Shown piece by piece: positions 54,290 to 62,904 of a stretch of 64,000 nt of DNA. Source of the stretch: Candidatus Intricatilinea gracilis (GTDB lineage Bacteria > Pseudomonadota > Gammaproteobacteria > Burkholderiales > Burkholderiaceae_C); contig JADJDQ010000004.1 in assembly GCA_016702605.1 (NCBI GenBank), positions 124,001 to 188,000 of the forward strand, read 5' to 3'. The first letter of the stretch is position 1; each line of letters starts with the position of its first letter. The position numbers and the translations under genes are program-made. The notes beneath the pieces were generated by a model, which was not told where the DNA came from, searched no databases, and saw nothing but the letters and a program-made list of their open reading frames with translations.

Positions 54290-55795
54290 ATGAGCATCGA
54301 ACCCGAACAGCCCCTCGGTCCCGCCGGCGCCGACCATCTACCGGTGCGTGCCCCGCGGGCCGGCGACGTCATCGACGGCTTTCACCTCGACGAACGACTG
54401 CACCAGGGCGGCATGGCCAACCTGTGGCGCGTCAGCCACCCGGACCATCACCTGCCGCTCATGATGAAGGTGCCGCGCATCAAGGGCGGCGAGGACCCGG
54501 CCACCATCGTCGGCTTCGAGGTCGAGATGATGATCCTGCCCATGCTCAAGGGTGTGCATGTGCCCCGGTTCATCGCCAAGGGCGACTTCACGACACGGCC
54601 CTACATCGTGATGGAGCACGTCCAGGGTGAGTCGCTGCGCCCGCGCCTGGACCAGGCGCCGATTCCGCCCGACGAGGTGGCCAGCATCGGCGCACGGGTG
54701 GCGATTGCGCTGCACGAGCTGCACCGCCAGAACGTGATCCACCTCGACGTCAAGCCCAGCAACATCCTGCTGCGTGCCCACGACGGTGACCGCGGCGAAC
54801 GTGCCGGCGACGTGGTGCTGGTCGACTTCGGCCTGTCGCGCCACGACCATCTGCCCGACCTGCTCGACGAGGAGTTCAACCTGCCCATGGGCACGGGGCC
54901 CTACATGTCGCCCGAGCAGGTGCAGTTCCTGCGAAGCGAGCCGCGCAGCGATCTGTTCGCGCTGGGCGTGATGATGTATCACCTGGCCACCGGCGAGCGC
55001 CCCTTCGGCGCGCCCAGCAGCGTGCGTGGCCTGCGCGAGCGCCTGTACAAGGAGCCGATACCGCCGCGCGCCATCCGCCCGGCCATCCCGCCCTGGTTGC
55101 AGGAGATCATCCTGCGCTGCCTCGAGGTGCAGGCCGACAAGCGCCACGCCAGTGCTGCCCAACTGGCGCAGGAACTGCAGAACCCCGGCAATGTGCGGCT
55201 CACCGAACGCGCCGAACGGGCCGCCACGTCGGGCAAGTTCAGGCAGTTCAAACGTTGGTTCGCCGCCATGGGCGCCGAGCCGGTCAGCCGCTCGGGAGTG
55301 GCCGAACAACTCAAGCGCGCGCCCATCGTGATGGCCGCGGTCGACGTCGAAGGCGCCACCAGCGAGCTGCTCGACCTGCTGCGCGAGACGGTGCGCCGCG
55401 TGCTCGTCACCGAACCCGGCGCCCGCCTGGCCTGTGTGAGTGTGATGAAGACCGCGCGCATCGGCATGGACGAACTCACCGACGCGGCCGGGCGCAGCCT
55501 GCACGTCAAGCAGTTGGTCGGCCTGAAGCACTGGGCCCGGCCGATCTCGCAGGCGCTGGAACTCGACGAGAGCCGCCTCACCTTTCACGTGCTCGAAGCG
55601 CCCGATGCCTCGGCGGCCATCGTCGAGTTCGCCAAGCGCACCCAGGTCGACCACGTCGTCATGGGCGCCCGTGGCAACTCGGCGCTGCGGCGTTACCTGG
55701 GCAGCGTCAGCTCGCAGGTGGTGGCGCAGGCCGACTGCACCGTCACCGTGGTGCGGGTGCCCAGCGAAGTGGTGGGCGACGACGTGCCGTTCTGA
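54290..55795 (+). CDS. Ser/Thr protein kinase fused to a universal stress protein domain
   Basis: A 501-residue two-domain protein. The kinase (~30-300) has a glycine-rich loop QGGMANLW, K60, E77, the catalytic loop HLDVKPSN (D153; HLD in place of HRD), DFG at 179-181 and MSPEQ in the activation segment. The C-terminal region (~335-495) is a UspA domain with VVMGARGNSALRRYLGSVSSQV, the ATP-binding Gly pattern. No transmembrane segment is seen, so it is cytosolic. Kinase and Usp are usually separate proteins. Its partner may be the metallophosphoesterase just upstream. Confidence 0.9.
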   Translation: MSIEPEQPLGPAGADHLPVRAPRAGDVIDGFHLDERLHQGGMANLWRVSHPDHHLPLMMKVPRIKGGEDPATIVGFEVEMMILPMLKGVHVPRFIAKGDFTTRPYIVMEHVQGESLRPRLDQAPIPPDEVASIGARVAIALHELHRQNVIHLDVKPSNILLRAHDGDRGERAGDVVLVDFGLSRHDHLPDLLDEEFNLPMGTGPYMSPEQVQFLRSEPRSDLFALGVMMYHLATGERPFGAPSSVRGLRERLYKEPIPPRAIRPAIPPWLQEIILRCLEVQADKRHASAAQLAQELQNPGNVRLTERAERAATSGKFRQFKRWFAAMGAEPVSRSGVAEQLKRAPIVMAAVDVEGATSELLDLLRETVRRVLVTEPGARLACVSVMKTARIGMDELTDAAGRSLHVKQLVGLKHWARPISQALELDESRLTFHVLEAPDASAAIVEFAKRTQVDHVVMGARGNSALRRYLGSVSSQVVAQADCTVTVVRVPSEVVGDDVPF

Positions 55796-55931
55796 GCCAC
55801 CGGTTCGCAAGACCTGCGAGGACGAACTGGCGCCGCGCCGTCGGTCCGGCCGGGGGGGGCGGCCCCTGGCGCCACCTTGATCCGGCGCCTGACCGCGGCT
55901 CGGCATCAGGGCCGAGCGCCCCGGCGATCGG

Positions 55932-57716
55932 TCACCCGGCGCTGGCCGTGGCCTGTGCTTCCTTTTCCTGCAGCAGCCGCCACATCACCTTGCCCGAGCC
56001 ACTCTTGGGCAGGGCATCGGTGAACTCGACGATGCGCGGCGCCTTGTACGCGGCCATGTGTTCGTGGGCCCAGGCGACGATGTCGGCCTCGCTGGTCTTG
56101 CCCTTGAAGTCGGCGCGCAGCACGACGACGGCTTTCACCGTCTCGCCACGGTAGGCGTCCTTGGTCGAGATGACGCAGGCTTCGGCGATGGCCGGGTGCT
56201 TGTAAAGCAGAAGTTCCACTTCGCTCGGCCAGACCTTGTAGCCGCTGGCGTTGATCATGCGTTTGAGGCGATCGGTAATGAAGAAGTAGCCGTCCTCGTC
56301 GATGCGGCCCAGGTCGCCGGTGCGAAAGAAGCGTTTGCCGTCGAGCTCGAAGAAGGCCGCCTCGGTGGCCTCGGGGTGTTTCCAGTAACCCTTGAACAAC
56401 ATCGGGCCGTGGGTGACGATTTCGCCGACTTCGCCCAGGGGCAGTTCCTCCAGGCTGACCGGGTCGACCACGCGTGAGTCGGTGCCGAAGATCGGGATGC
56501 CCAGGCACTGCAGCTTGGCGCGCTCCGCCGGGTTCGAGTGGCTGGGCGCAGCGGTTTCGGTCAGGCCGTAACCCTCGATGAAGGTCAGGCCGAACTCGGC
56601 GCGCAGCTTTTCGGCCACCGCCTCGGGCATGGCTGCACCGCCGCCAGTCATGTAGCGCAGGCTGGTGAGGTCGAAGCTCTTCACGTTGGGGCTGGCGAAC
56701 AGGTCGATCACCATGGTGGGGATGCAGGTCCAGTGGGTCACGCCGTAGCGCGAGATGAGCCGGCCGGCCAGTTCGCGGTCCCAGCGCGGCATCACCACCG
56801 TGGTCGAGCCGGCCAGCACTGGCGACAACACACCGTACAACATGCCGGTGATGTGGAAGAACGGCACCACGCCCAGGCTGATGGTCTCGGCGCCACCCGG
56901 CACCCACTTGGCGCCACCGGCGGCGTTGTGCATCAGCGTGCGGTGTGTGTGCATGCAGCCCTTGGGCAGGCCGGTGGTGCCCGAGGTGTAGGGCAGCAGC
57001 GCCAGGTCGTCGGCCTGGGCGGTGTGTGGGCCGGGCGTGGCGGCGGCGGCCAGGGCGTCGGCCCAGCGGGTGGCGCCGTCGGGCAGCGGCGGGTCGGCGT
57101 CCAGCCAGGCGGCGATGGCGGGCGAGGGCGCCAGGTCAGGCGGGATGGCGCTGCTGCGTCCGCCCGGCAGGGTTTCGGCCAGACACGTGACGAGCAGGGC
57201 GCCGATGCGCTGGTCGGCGGGCAGGGCGGCGTTGGCCGTGGCGACGACGGTGGCCAGGTCCGCGCTGGTGATCACCACCCTGGTGTCCGGGTCGGTGATG
57301 TAGTGGCCGAACTCCTCGACCCGGTTCATCGGGTTGACTGGCACGACCACCGCGTTGGCTCGCATCACGGCATAGAAGGCCACGACGTACTGCGGGCTGT
57401 TCTGCAGAAAGATCGCCACCCGGTCGCCAGTGCCCACCCCCTGCGCCTGCAGCCAGCCAGCCAGCGCCTCGGCCTGGCGGTAAAGGTCGGCGAACGTCAG
57501 CTCGGCGCCGAAGAAGACATAGGCCGGCTTGTTCGGGTGGCGCCGCGCGCTCACCTCGAGGTTGAACCACAGCGAGGTCTCGGGCACGTCCAGCTGCAGC
57601 GGCAGGCGGTGCGGCCAGTGCTTCAGGTGCGGCCGGTCAGCCGGCACCTGGTAGGCGCTGGGCGGCAGCGGGGCCAGCTGGGCACGCAGGTCGGCGAGGT
57701 TCACGGACAGGGTCAT
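55932..57716 (-). CDS. long-chain acyl-CoA synthetase family protein
   Basis: A 594-residue AMP-forming ligase that would activate a fatty or aryl acid to CoA. Motifs are LLPYTSGTTGLPKGCMHTH, EGYGLTETAAPSHSN, FRTGDLGRIDEDGYF and the C-terminal SGSGKVMWRLL lysine. It is longer than the cluster ligase at 36837 and shows no insert of low complexity. It stands alone between the kinase gene and argG; a link to the polyene genes is possible but not shown. Confidence 0.87.
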   Translation of the reverse strand: MTLSVNLADLRAQLAPLPPSAYQVPADRPHLKHWPHRLPLQLDVPETSLWFNLEVSARRHPNKPAYVFFGAELTFADLYRQAEALAGWLQAQGVGTGDRVAIFLQNSPQYVVAFYAVMRANAVVVPVNPMNRVEEFGHYITDPDTRVVITSADLATVVATANAALPADQRIGALLVTCLAETLPGGRSSAIPPDLAPSPAIAAWLDADPPLPDGATRWADALAAAATPGPHTAQADDLALLPYTSGTTGLPKGCMHTHRTLMHNAAGGAKWVPGGAETISLGVVPFFHITGMLYGVLSPVLAGSTTVVMPRWDRELAGRLISRYGVTHWTCIPTMVIDLFASPNVKSFDLTSLRYMTGGGAAMPEAVAEKLRAEFGLTFIEGYGLTETAAPSHSNPAERAKLQCLGIPIFGTDSRVVDPVSLEELPLGEVGEIVTHGPMLFKGYWKHPEATEAAFFELDGKRFFRTGDLGRIDEDGYFFITDRLKRMINASGYKVWPSEVELLLYKHPAIAEACVISTKDAYRGETVKAVVVLRADFKGKTSEADIVAWAHEHMAAYKAPRIVEFTDALPKSGSGKVMWRLLQEKEAQATASAG

Positions 57717-58035
57717 GCAGGAACTCCGGTGCGGCCAGGCTCGGCCGTCAGGGGTGGACGGATGGGAGGCGGCGCGCGTGTGACTCGCCGGTCACGTTGG
57801 TCTACTTGTGTGCGCCGCGTGCTGCCTGCGGTTCTATGCGCATGTGGCGTGCGCCACCATCGGGCCATGCCCTGAGCCGGCGTCGCGCTGGCGACAGCCC
57901 GCCGGACTGCCACCCTCAAACGACACCGCCCCGCAGACCGGTGGGCCTGCGGGGCGGCGTATCTGCCGGGGCGTCGACCCGGTGGCTGATCGGTTGCTGC
58001 CCGGTGTGATGCCGGATCGACTCGTGCGCCGTGGC
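57717..58035. other. intergenic region, acyl-CoA synthetase / argG
   Basis: No gene is seen. It contains the upstream region of the ligase gene and the argG terminator hairpin at 57926-57957. Confidence 0.45.
57926..57957 (-). terminator. probable argG terminator
   Basis: CCGCCCCGCAG pairs perfectly with CTGCGGGGCGG around a ten-base loop. On the minus strand it lies 79 bases after argG and is followed by TGTCGTTTG, only a weak T-run. Confidence 0.5.
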
Positions 58036-59376
58036 TCAGCCCTGCGGCGGCGTCAGCAGGGGGATGCTGCCTTCCGAGCCGCTGCCCAAGAGGCCGGTGC
58101 GGCTGTAGATGCCCAGCTTGTCGCGTGTGTCGCTGATGTCGAGGTTGCGCATGGTCAGTTGGCCGATGCGGTCGGCCGGTGTGAAGGCGGCGTCCTCGAC
58201 CTTTTCCATCGACAGGCGCTCGGGCGCATACGTGAGGTTGGGGCTCTCGGTGTTGAGCAGGCTGTAGTCGTTGCCGCGGCGCAGTTCCAGGGTCACCTCG
58301 CCGGTGATGGCGCGTGCCACCCAGCGCTGCGCCGTCTCGCGCAGCATCAGGCACTGCGGGTCGAACCAGCGGCCCTGGTAGAGCAGCTTGCCCAGGGTGC
58401 GGCCATTGGCGCGGTACTGGCCGATGGTGTCCTCGTTGTGGATGCCGGTCACCAGGCGCTCGTAGGCGATGTGCAGCAGCGCCATGCCGGGGGCTTCGTA
58501 GATGCCACGGCTCTTGGCCTCGATGATGCGGTTCTCGATCTGGTCACTCATGCCCAGGCCGTGGCGCCCGCCGATGAGGTTGGCTTCCATGAACAGCTCG
58601 ACCGCGCTCGGGAAGCTGCGGCCGTTCAGCGCCACGGGCACACCTTCCTCGAAGCGCACGGTCACCTCTTCGGCCTTGACCGCGACCTCTTCCTTCCAGA
58701 AAGCCACACCCATGATGGGGTTGACGATGCGCATGCCCGAACTCAAAAACTCCAGGTCCTTGGCCTCGTGTGTGGCGCCGAGCATGTTGCTGTCGGTGCT
58801 GTAGGCCTTCTCGACACTCATCTTGTAGTCGAAGCCGTGGGCGATGAGGTACTCGCTCATCTCCTTGCGCCCGCCGAGTTCGTCGATGAAGGTCTGGTCC
58901 AGCCAGGGCTTGTAGATCTTGAGGGCAGGGTTGGCCAGCAGGCCGTAGCGGTAGAAACGCTCGATGTCGTTGCCCTTGTAGGTGCTGCCGTCACCCCAGA
59001 TGTTGACGCCGTCGTCGCGCATGGCCACCACCAGCGCCGTGCCGGTCACGGCCCGGCCTAGCGGCGTGGTGTTGAAGTAGGTGGCGCCACCGGTGCTGAT
59101 GTGAAAGGCGCTGCACTGGATGGCGGCGATGCCTTCGGCCACCAGCTGGGCGCGGCAGTCGATCAGCCGGGCGATCTCGGCGCCGTAGGCCAGCGCCTTG
59201 CGCGGGATCTCGTTGTAGTCGCTCTCGTCGGGCTGGCCGAGGTTGGCGGTGTAGGCGCAGGGGATGGCGCCCTTGCCGCGCATCCAGTGCACGGCCGCGC
59301 TGGTGTCGAGGCCGCCCGAGAAGGCGATGCCGACGCGCTGGCCGGCGGGGAGGTTCTGAAGAATGGTGGCGGACAC
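58036..59376 (-). CDS. argG: argininosuccinate synthase
   Basis: A 446-residue enzyme of arginine synthesis that joins citrulline and aspartate using ATP. The ATP motif is VGIAFSGGLDTSAAVHWM (~15-32); STGGATYFNTTPLGRAVTG and DGSTYKGNDIERFYRYG match the E. coli-type long form of about 447 residues. The pathway partners argD and argF lie at 32540-34777. It has its own promoter region upstream and stands alone. Confidence 0.96.
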   Translation of the reverse strand: MSATILQNLPAGQRVGIAFSGGLDTSAAVHWMRGKGAIPCAYTANLGQPDESDYNEIPRKALAYGAEIARLIDCRAQLVAEGIAAIQCSAFHISTGGATYFNTTPLGRAVTGTALVVAMRDDGVNIWGDGSTYKGNDIERFYRYGLLANPALKIYKPWLDQTFIDELGGRKEMSEYLIAHGFDYKMSVEKAYSTDSNMLGATHEAKDLEFLSSGMRIVNPIMGVAFWKEEVAVKAEEVTVRFEEGVPVALNGRSFPSAVELFMEANLIGGRHGLGMSDQIENRIIEAKSRGIYEAPGMALLHIAYERLVTGIHNEDTIGQYRANGRTLGKLLYQGRWFDPQCLMLRETAQRWVARAITGEVTLELRRGNDYSLLNTESPNLTYAPERLSMEKVEDAAFTPADRIGQLTMRNLDISDTRDKLGIYSRTGLLGSGSEGSIPLLTPPQG

Positions 59377-59573
59377 GTCGGGGCAACTTTCGAGGGCAGG
59401 CTCGCTGAGAGCGTCTGGAATCGGCCGCCCGGCGTGCGGCGCACTGCGTCGGCGGGGCGGATCGGGCGGGGATAATCCGCGATTTTAGGCGGCCCCGTCC
59501 ACGCTCGGGCGCGACCCGCCGCACCCTTGCAACCCGCGCACGCACCGTGCGTGCGCTTCGACCAGGAACTTCC

Positions 59574-59900
59574 GTGTCAGACCCGATCACCGCCACCCTC
59601 GCCGCCACGATCTCCACCAAGGCCAATGTGTACTTCGACGGCAAATGTGTCTCGCACGGCATCACGCTCGCCGATGGCACGAAGAAGAGTGTGGGCGTGA
59701 TCCTGCCCGCCACACTCACCTTCAACACCGGTGCGCCCGAGATCATGGAAGGTGTGGCCGGTGCCTGCAGCGTGCGGCTGGCCGGCGCCAGCGAGTGGAC
59801 CCGCTACGGTGCGGGCGACAAGTTCGACGTGCCGGGCAATTCGAGCTTCGACATCCGTGTCGAAGGTGAGGCCTACCACTACATTTGCCATTTCGGGTAA
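59574..59900 (+). CDS. ppnP: pyrimidine/purine nucleoside phosphorylase PpnP
   Basis: A 108-residue cupin-like enzyme (formerly DUF1255) that splits nucleosides with phosphate. Signature segments are ANVYFDGKCVSHGITLADGT, KSVGVILPATLTFNTGAPEIME and a C-terminal AYHYICHFG. The GTG at 59574 has AGGAAC seven bases upstream and gives the family length; the ATG at 59547 would add nine residues. It diverges from argG and precedes the sensor kinase gene by 69 bases. Confidence 0.93.
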   Translation: MSDPITATLAATISTKANVYFDGKCVSHGITLADGTKKSVGVILPATLTFNTGAPEIMEGVAGACSVRLAGASEWTRYGAGDKFDVPGNSSFDIRVEGEAYHYICHFG

Positions 59901-59969
59901 ACACGTCACGCGCCGAGGTCTACTGATCGGGCGCAGTCGGCCCCACCACCTCTCACCTTCAGGCGGCAC

Positions 59970-62123
59970 TTGAGCGAATCCGCTCCACCTCCGGCTGCGC
60001 AGGCACCGGCGCCCAGTGTCAGCGCGCGTCAGTGGCGTGGGCTCGGTCTCATCGGTGCGATCCTGGTGGTTGCCTTTGCCGGTGTGAGCTGGGTGCAGTC
60101 GACCACGCAGAAGCTGCTCGAGGAAAGTGTCGCGTCGCGCACGCACAGCCTGACCTTTGCCTTCGGACAGGTCGAAAACGAGTACCTGCGTCTGGTCGAT
60201 GCCCTGCGTTCCGCCGTCGCCAGGTCCGGCGCCGAGTCTCGGCAAGACGTCTCCCTGCGCTACGAGCTGTTCGTCAGCCGGGTCGACCAGGCCAACGCCG
60301 GCGAGCCCGATCTCCTGACGCGCATCGGTCATGGCACGGACCCGATCAAGCGACAGTTGCGCGAGTTCATTGCCCGGGCCGATCCCCTGATCGGCGAAGC
60401 AGCGGCCAGCGACCCTGGAGTGGCTGACCTCGAGATGCTGCTGGGCGAACTGACACCCATGGCACGTGCGCTGCACGACCTGTCGCTCGACGCCTACCAC
60501 CGCGACGCCGAGACCGCCGGTCGGCGTGACGATGCAGTGCAACTGCAACACCGCATCGCCATCGGGTTGACCGTTTTCCAGAGCCTGCTGACGCTGGTGT
60601 TCGCCGTGATCGTGGTGCGCCAGTTGCGGTTGGCCGAACGGCGCCAGGCCAGCCTCGAGCGCCTGGCCGAAGAACTTCGCCAGGCCCAGGTGGCGGCCGA
60701 GTCGGCCAGCCGCGCCAAGAGCATGTTCGTGGCCAACATGAGCCACGAGTTGCGCACACCGTTCCACGGCCTGCTGGGCATGTTGACGCTGGTCGAGGGT
60801 GGGCCGCTGTCGCCCACACAACAGCGCCACCTGCGCACCGCGCGGCGCTCGGGTGAGCACCTGCTGTCCATCCTCAACGACGTGCTCGACATCTCCAAGC
60901 TCGACACCGGCGGCGTCGACATCGTGGCGGTCGAGACCGACCTCATGCGCCTGTTCGACGAGGTGCAGGCGCTCATGGAGCCGCAGGCCCTCGAGCGTGG
61001 CCTGTTGTTGTGGTTCGAGTTGGCGCCCGACCTGCCGCAGCGCCTGCTGATCGACGGCAAACGCGTCAAGCAGATCCTGTTCAACCTGATCGGCAATGCG
61101 ATCAAGTTCACCAAACGAGGCCACATCCTGATCGCCGTGACCTGGCGCGTCGACGGTTACAGCCGTTTCGAAACCGCGAACGGGCTGCACGACACCTTGC
61201 CGCTCGCGCTCGATCCTGCGACGCCTGTCCGCCGGTCGGGTGATGAGCTGGCCAGCCGGTCGACCTCGGTGTCGGCCCGTGTTCCGGCCAGTGCGTCGTC
61301 CAGCGTCACACCAGGCGCGCCCGGCAGGGTCGGTCAGTTGTGTGTGCGGGTGGCCGACACCGGCATCGGCATGGACAACGCCACACTGGCGCGCTTGTTC
61401 CAGCGTTTTGCCCAGGGCGACGACAGCATCCAGCGCCGCTTTGGTGGCACGGGCCTTGGCCTCGAGATCTCGCGCACGCTGGCGCGGCGCATGGGGGGTG
61501 ACCTCACCGCCCGCAGTGAGCTCGGCAGCGGCAGCGAGTTCTGCGTGGTGCTGCCTGCCGAGGCCGGTTTTGCCGACACCCAGCCTGCCGATCTGCTGGG
61601 TCCGTCGACCCAGCCGTCGACCTTGCCCGGCGCGGTCGGGCGACCCGGCGTGCTGGTCGACCCGGGGCATGCCGGGGCACCGCCGACCAGTCACATGCAT
61701 CTGGATGCCATGGCGCCGGTGGTCGATGCCAGCGTCGTCGCGCTGCGTGTGCTGGTGTGTGACGACAACGAGGTGAACCGTTTGCTGCTGCAGGCCTACC
61801 TGGCCAACCTCGGTTGTGATCCGGTGATGTGTGAGGACGGCTCGCAGGCCGTGGCGCTGGCGCGCTGCAACCGCTTCGATCTGGTGCTGATGGACCTGCA
61901 CATGCCGGTGCTCGACGGTTTCGGCGCCACCGAGGCGATCCGTGCCCTGGCATCACGCGACATCGGGCCGGTGATCGTGGCGGTAACGGCCGACCCACTG
62001 CCCGAAACCCGGCAACGCGCCGACACCGCCGGCATCGACGACCTGCTGCCCAAACCACTCGATGTGGACGACATCGCGGCCTGCCTGCGCCGGCACTTCC
62101 CGCGCCCGGTGACACGCGGCTGA
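59970..62123 (+). CDS. hybrid sensor histidine kinase with receiver domain
   Basis: A 717-residue membrane sensor. Two membrane segments (~24-42 and ~196-217) flank a helical periplasmic domain (~45-195). Then come HisKA with H259 in NMSHELRTPF, an HATPase domain (N-box NLIGNAIKF, G1 DTGIGM, G2 FGGTGLGLEI) interrupted by a Ser/Ala/Val insert at ~420-452, and a receiver domain (~592-705) with D642 in LVLMDLHMPVLDG. The start is TTG with AGGCGG upstream. The kinase at 62904 is a clear paralog, including in the sensor part. Confidence 0.92.
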   Translation: MSESAPPPAAQAPAPSVSARQWRGLGLIGAILVVAFAGVSWVQSTTQKLLEESVASRTHSLTFAFGQVENEYLRLVDALRSAVARSGAESRQDVSLRYELFVSRVDQANAGEPDLLTRIGHGTDPIKRQLREFIARADPLIGEAAASDPGVADLEMLLGELTPMARALHDLSLDAYHRDAETAGRRDDAVQLQHRIAIGLTVFQSLLTLVFAVIVVRQLRLAERRQASLERLAEELRQAQVAAESASRAKSMFVANMSHELRTPFHGLLGMLTLVEGGPLSPTQQRHLRTARRSGEHLLSILNDVLDISKLDTGGVDIVAVETDLMRLFDEVQALMEPQALERGLLLWFELAPDLPQRLLIDGKRVKQILFNLIGNAIKFTKRGHILIAVTWRVDGYSRFETANGLHDTLPLALDPATPVRRSGDELASRSTSVSARVPASASSSVTPGAPGRVGQLCVRVADTGIGMDNATLARLFQRFAQGDDSIQRRFGGTGLGLEISRTLARRMGGDLTARSELGSGSEFCVVLPAEAGFADTQPADLLGPSTQPSTLPGAVGRPGVLVDPGHAGAPPTSHMHLDAMAPVVDASVVALRVLVCDDNEVNRLLLQAYLANLGCDPVMCEDGSQAVALARCNRFDLVLMDLHMPVLDGFGATEAIRALASRDIGPVIVAVTADPLPETRQRADTAGIDDLLPKPLDVDDIAACLRRHFPRPVTRG

Positions 62124-62394
62124 ACCGGTCGACCGAGCCGCGCGCCGCCGGCGATCGTCGCTTGGTGACCCCGGACAAGCGACCTGCGTCCGACCTCGAC
62201 CACTTGCCGTGGCATAGGCCACACTCGACTCGACCCGCGCATCCGGGTGATGCTGCGGTGTTCAGTCGACCACTGCAACTGCCGAAATCACTCGCAATGT
62301 CCCCAGCACCGGGCTGGACGAACCGACGCCCGGGCGTCGATCGTCGACACTCCGGCGCGCTGGATTGTTCACTTCCTGATGGAGATCCCCACCC
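62124..62394. other. intergenic region with a small dyad
   Basis: No gene is seen. A GTGGC-ATAG-GCCAC dyad at 62209-62222 could be an operator for the genes at 62395 onward. Confidence 0.3.
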
Positions 62395-62904
62395 ATGATG
62401 TCGCGTCGCTTGTTTGTTGCTGCCGGACTGGTGCTTGCCGTGCTGGGCGCCCCTGCCCAGGCCGACGGTCTGGCCGCACCCACCGGCAAGGTGGTGCTCA
62501 CACTCACCGGCAAGGTCGGCAAGACCAACAACGAGGCCCGCGCCGAGTTCGACATGGCCATGCTCGAAGCGCTGCCGCAGCAAAGTTTCACCACCAACAC
62601 GCCCTGGTACAAGGAGCCGCGCAAGTTCACCGGCCCGCTGCTGCGTGACGTGCTCGCCGCCGCCGGTGCCAGCGGCAAGTCGCTCAAGGCGGTGGCGCTC
62701 AATGACTACAAGGTCGCGCTGCCGGCCGATGACACCGACCGGTACGGCGTGATCGTGGCCCGCCTGCTCGACGACAAGCCGATGCCGGTGCGCGACAAGG
62801 GCCCGCTGTTCATCATCTACCCCTTCGATACCGACGCCACGCTTCGCTCCGAGCGCTACTACAGCCGCGCCGCCTGGCAACTCAAGAGCATCGAGATCGA
62901 CTGA
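62395..62904 (+). CDS. exported molybdopterin-oxidoreductase-fold protein
   Basis: A 169-residue periplasmic protein. A signal peptide (LFVAAGLVLAVLGAPAQADG) is followed by a domain like the sulfite-oxidase/YedY molybdopterin-binding fold: FTGPLLRDVLAAAGASGKSLKAVALNDYKVALPADD. There is no cysteine to hold molybdenum, so it is probably not an active enzyme and may instead bind a ligand. Its stop overlaps the sensor kinase start (TGATG), and it sits between two paralogous sensors, so it may feed a signal to one of them. Confidence 0.8.
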   Translation: MMSRRLFVAAGLVLAVLGAPAQADGLAAPTGKVVLTLTGKVGKTNNEARAEFDMAMLEALPQQSFTTNTPWYKEPRKFTGPLLRDVLAAAGASGKSLKAVALNDYKVALPADDTDRYGVIVARLLDDKPMPVRDKGPLFIIYPFDTDATLRSERYYSRAAWQLKSIEID

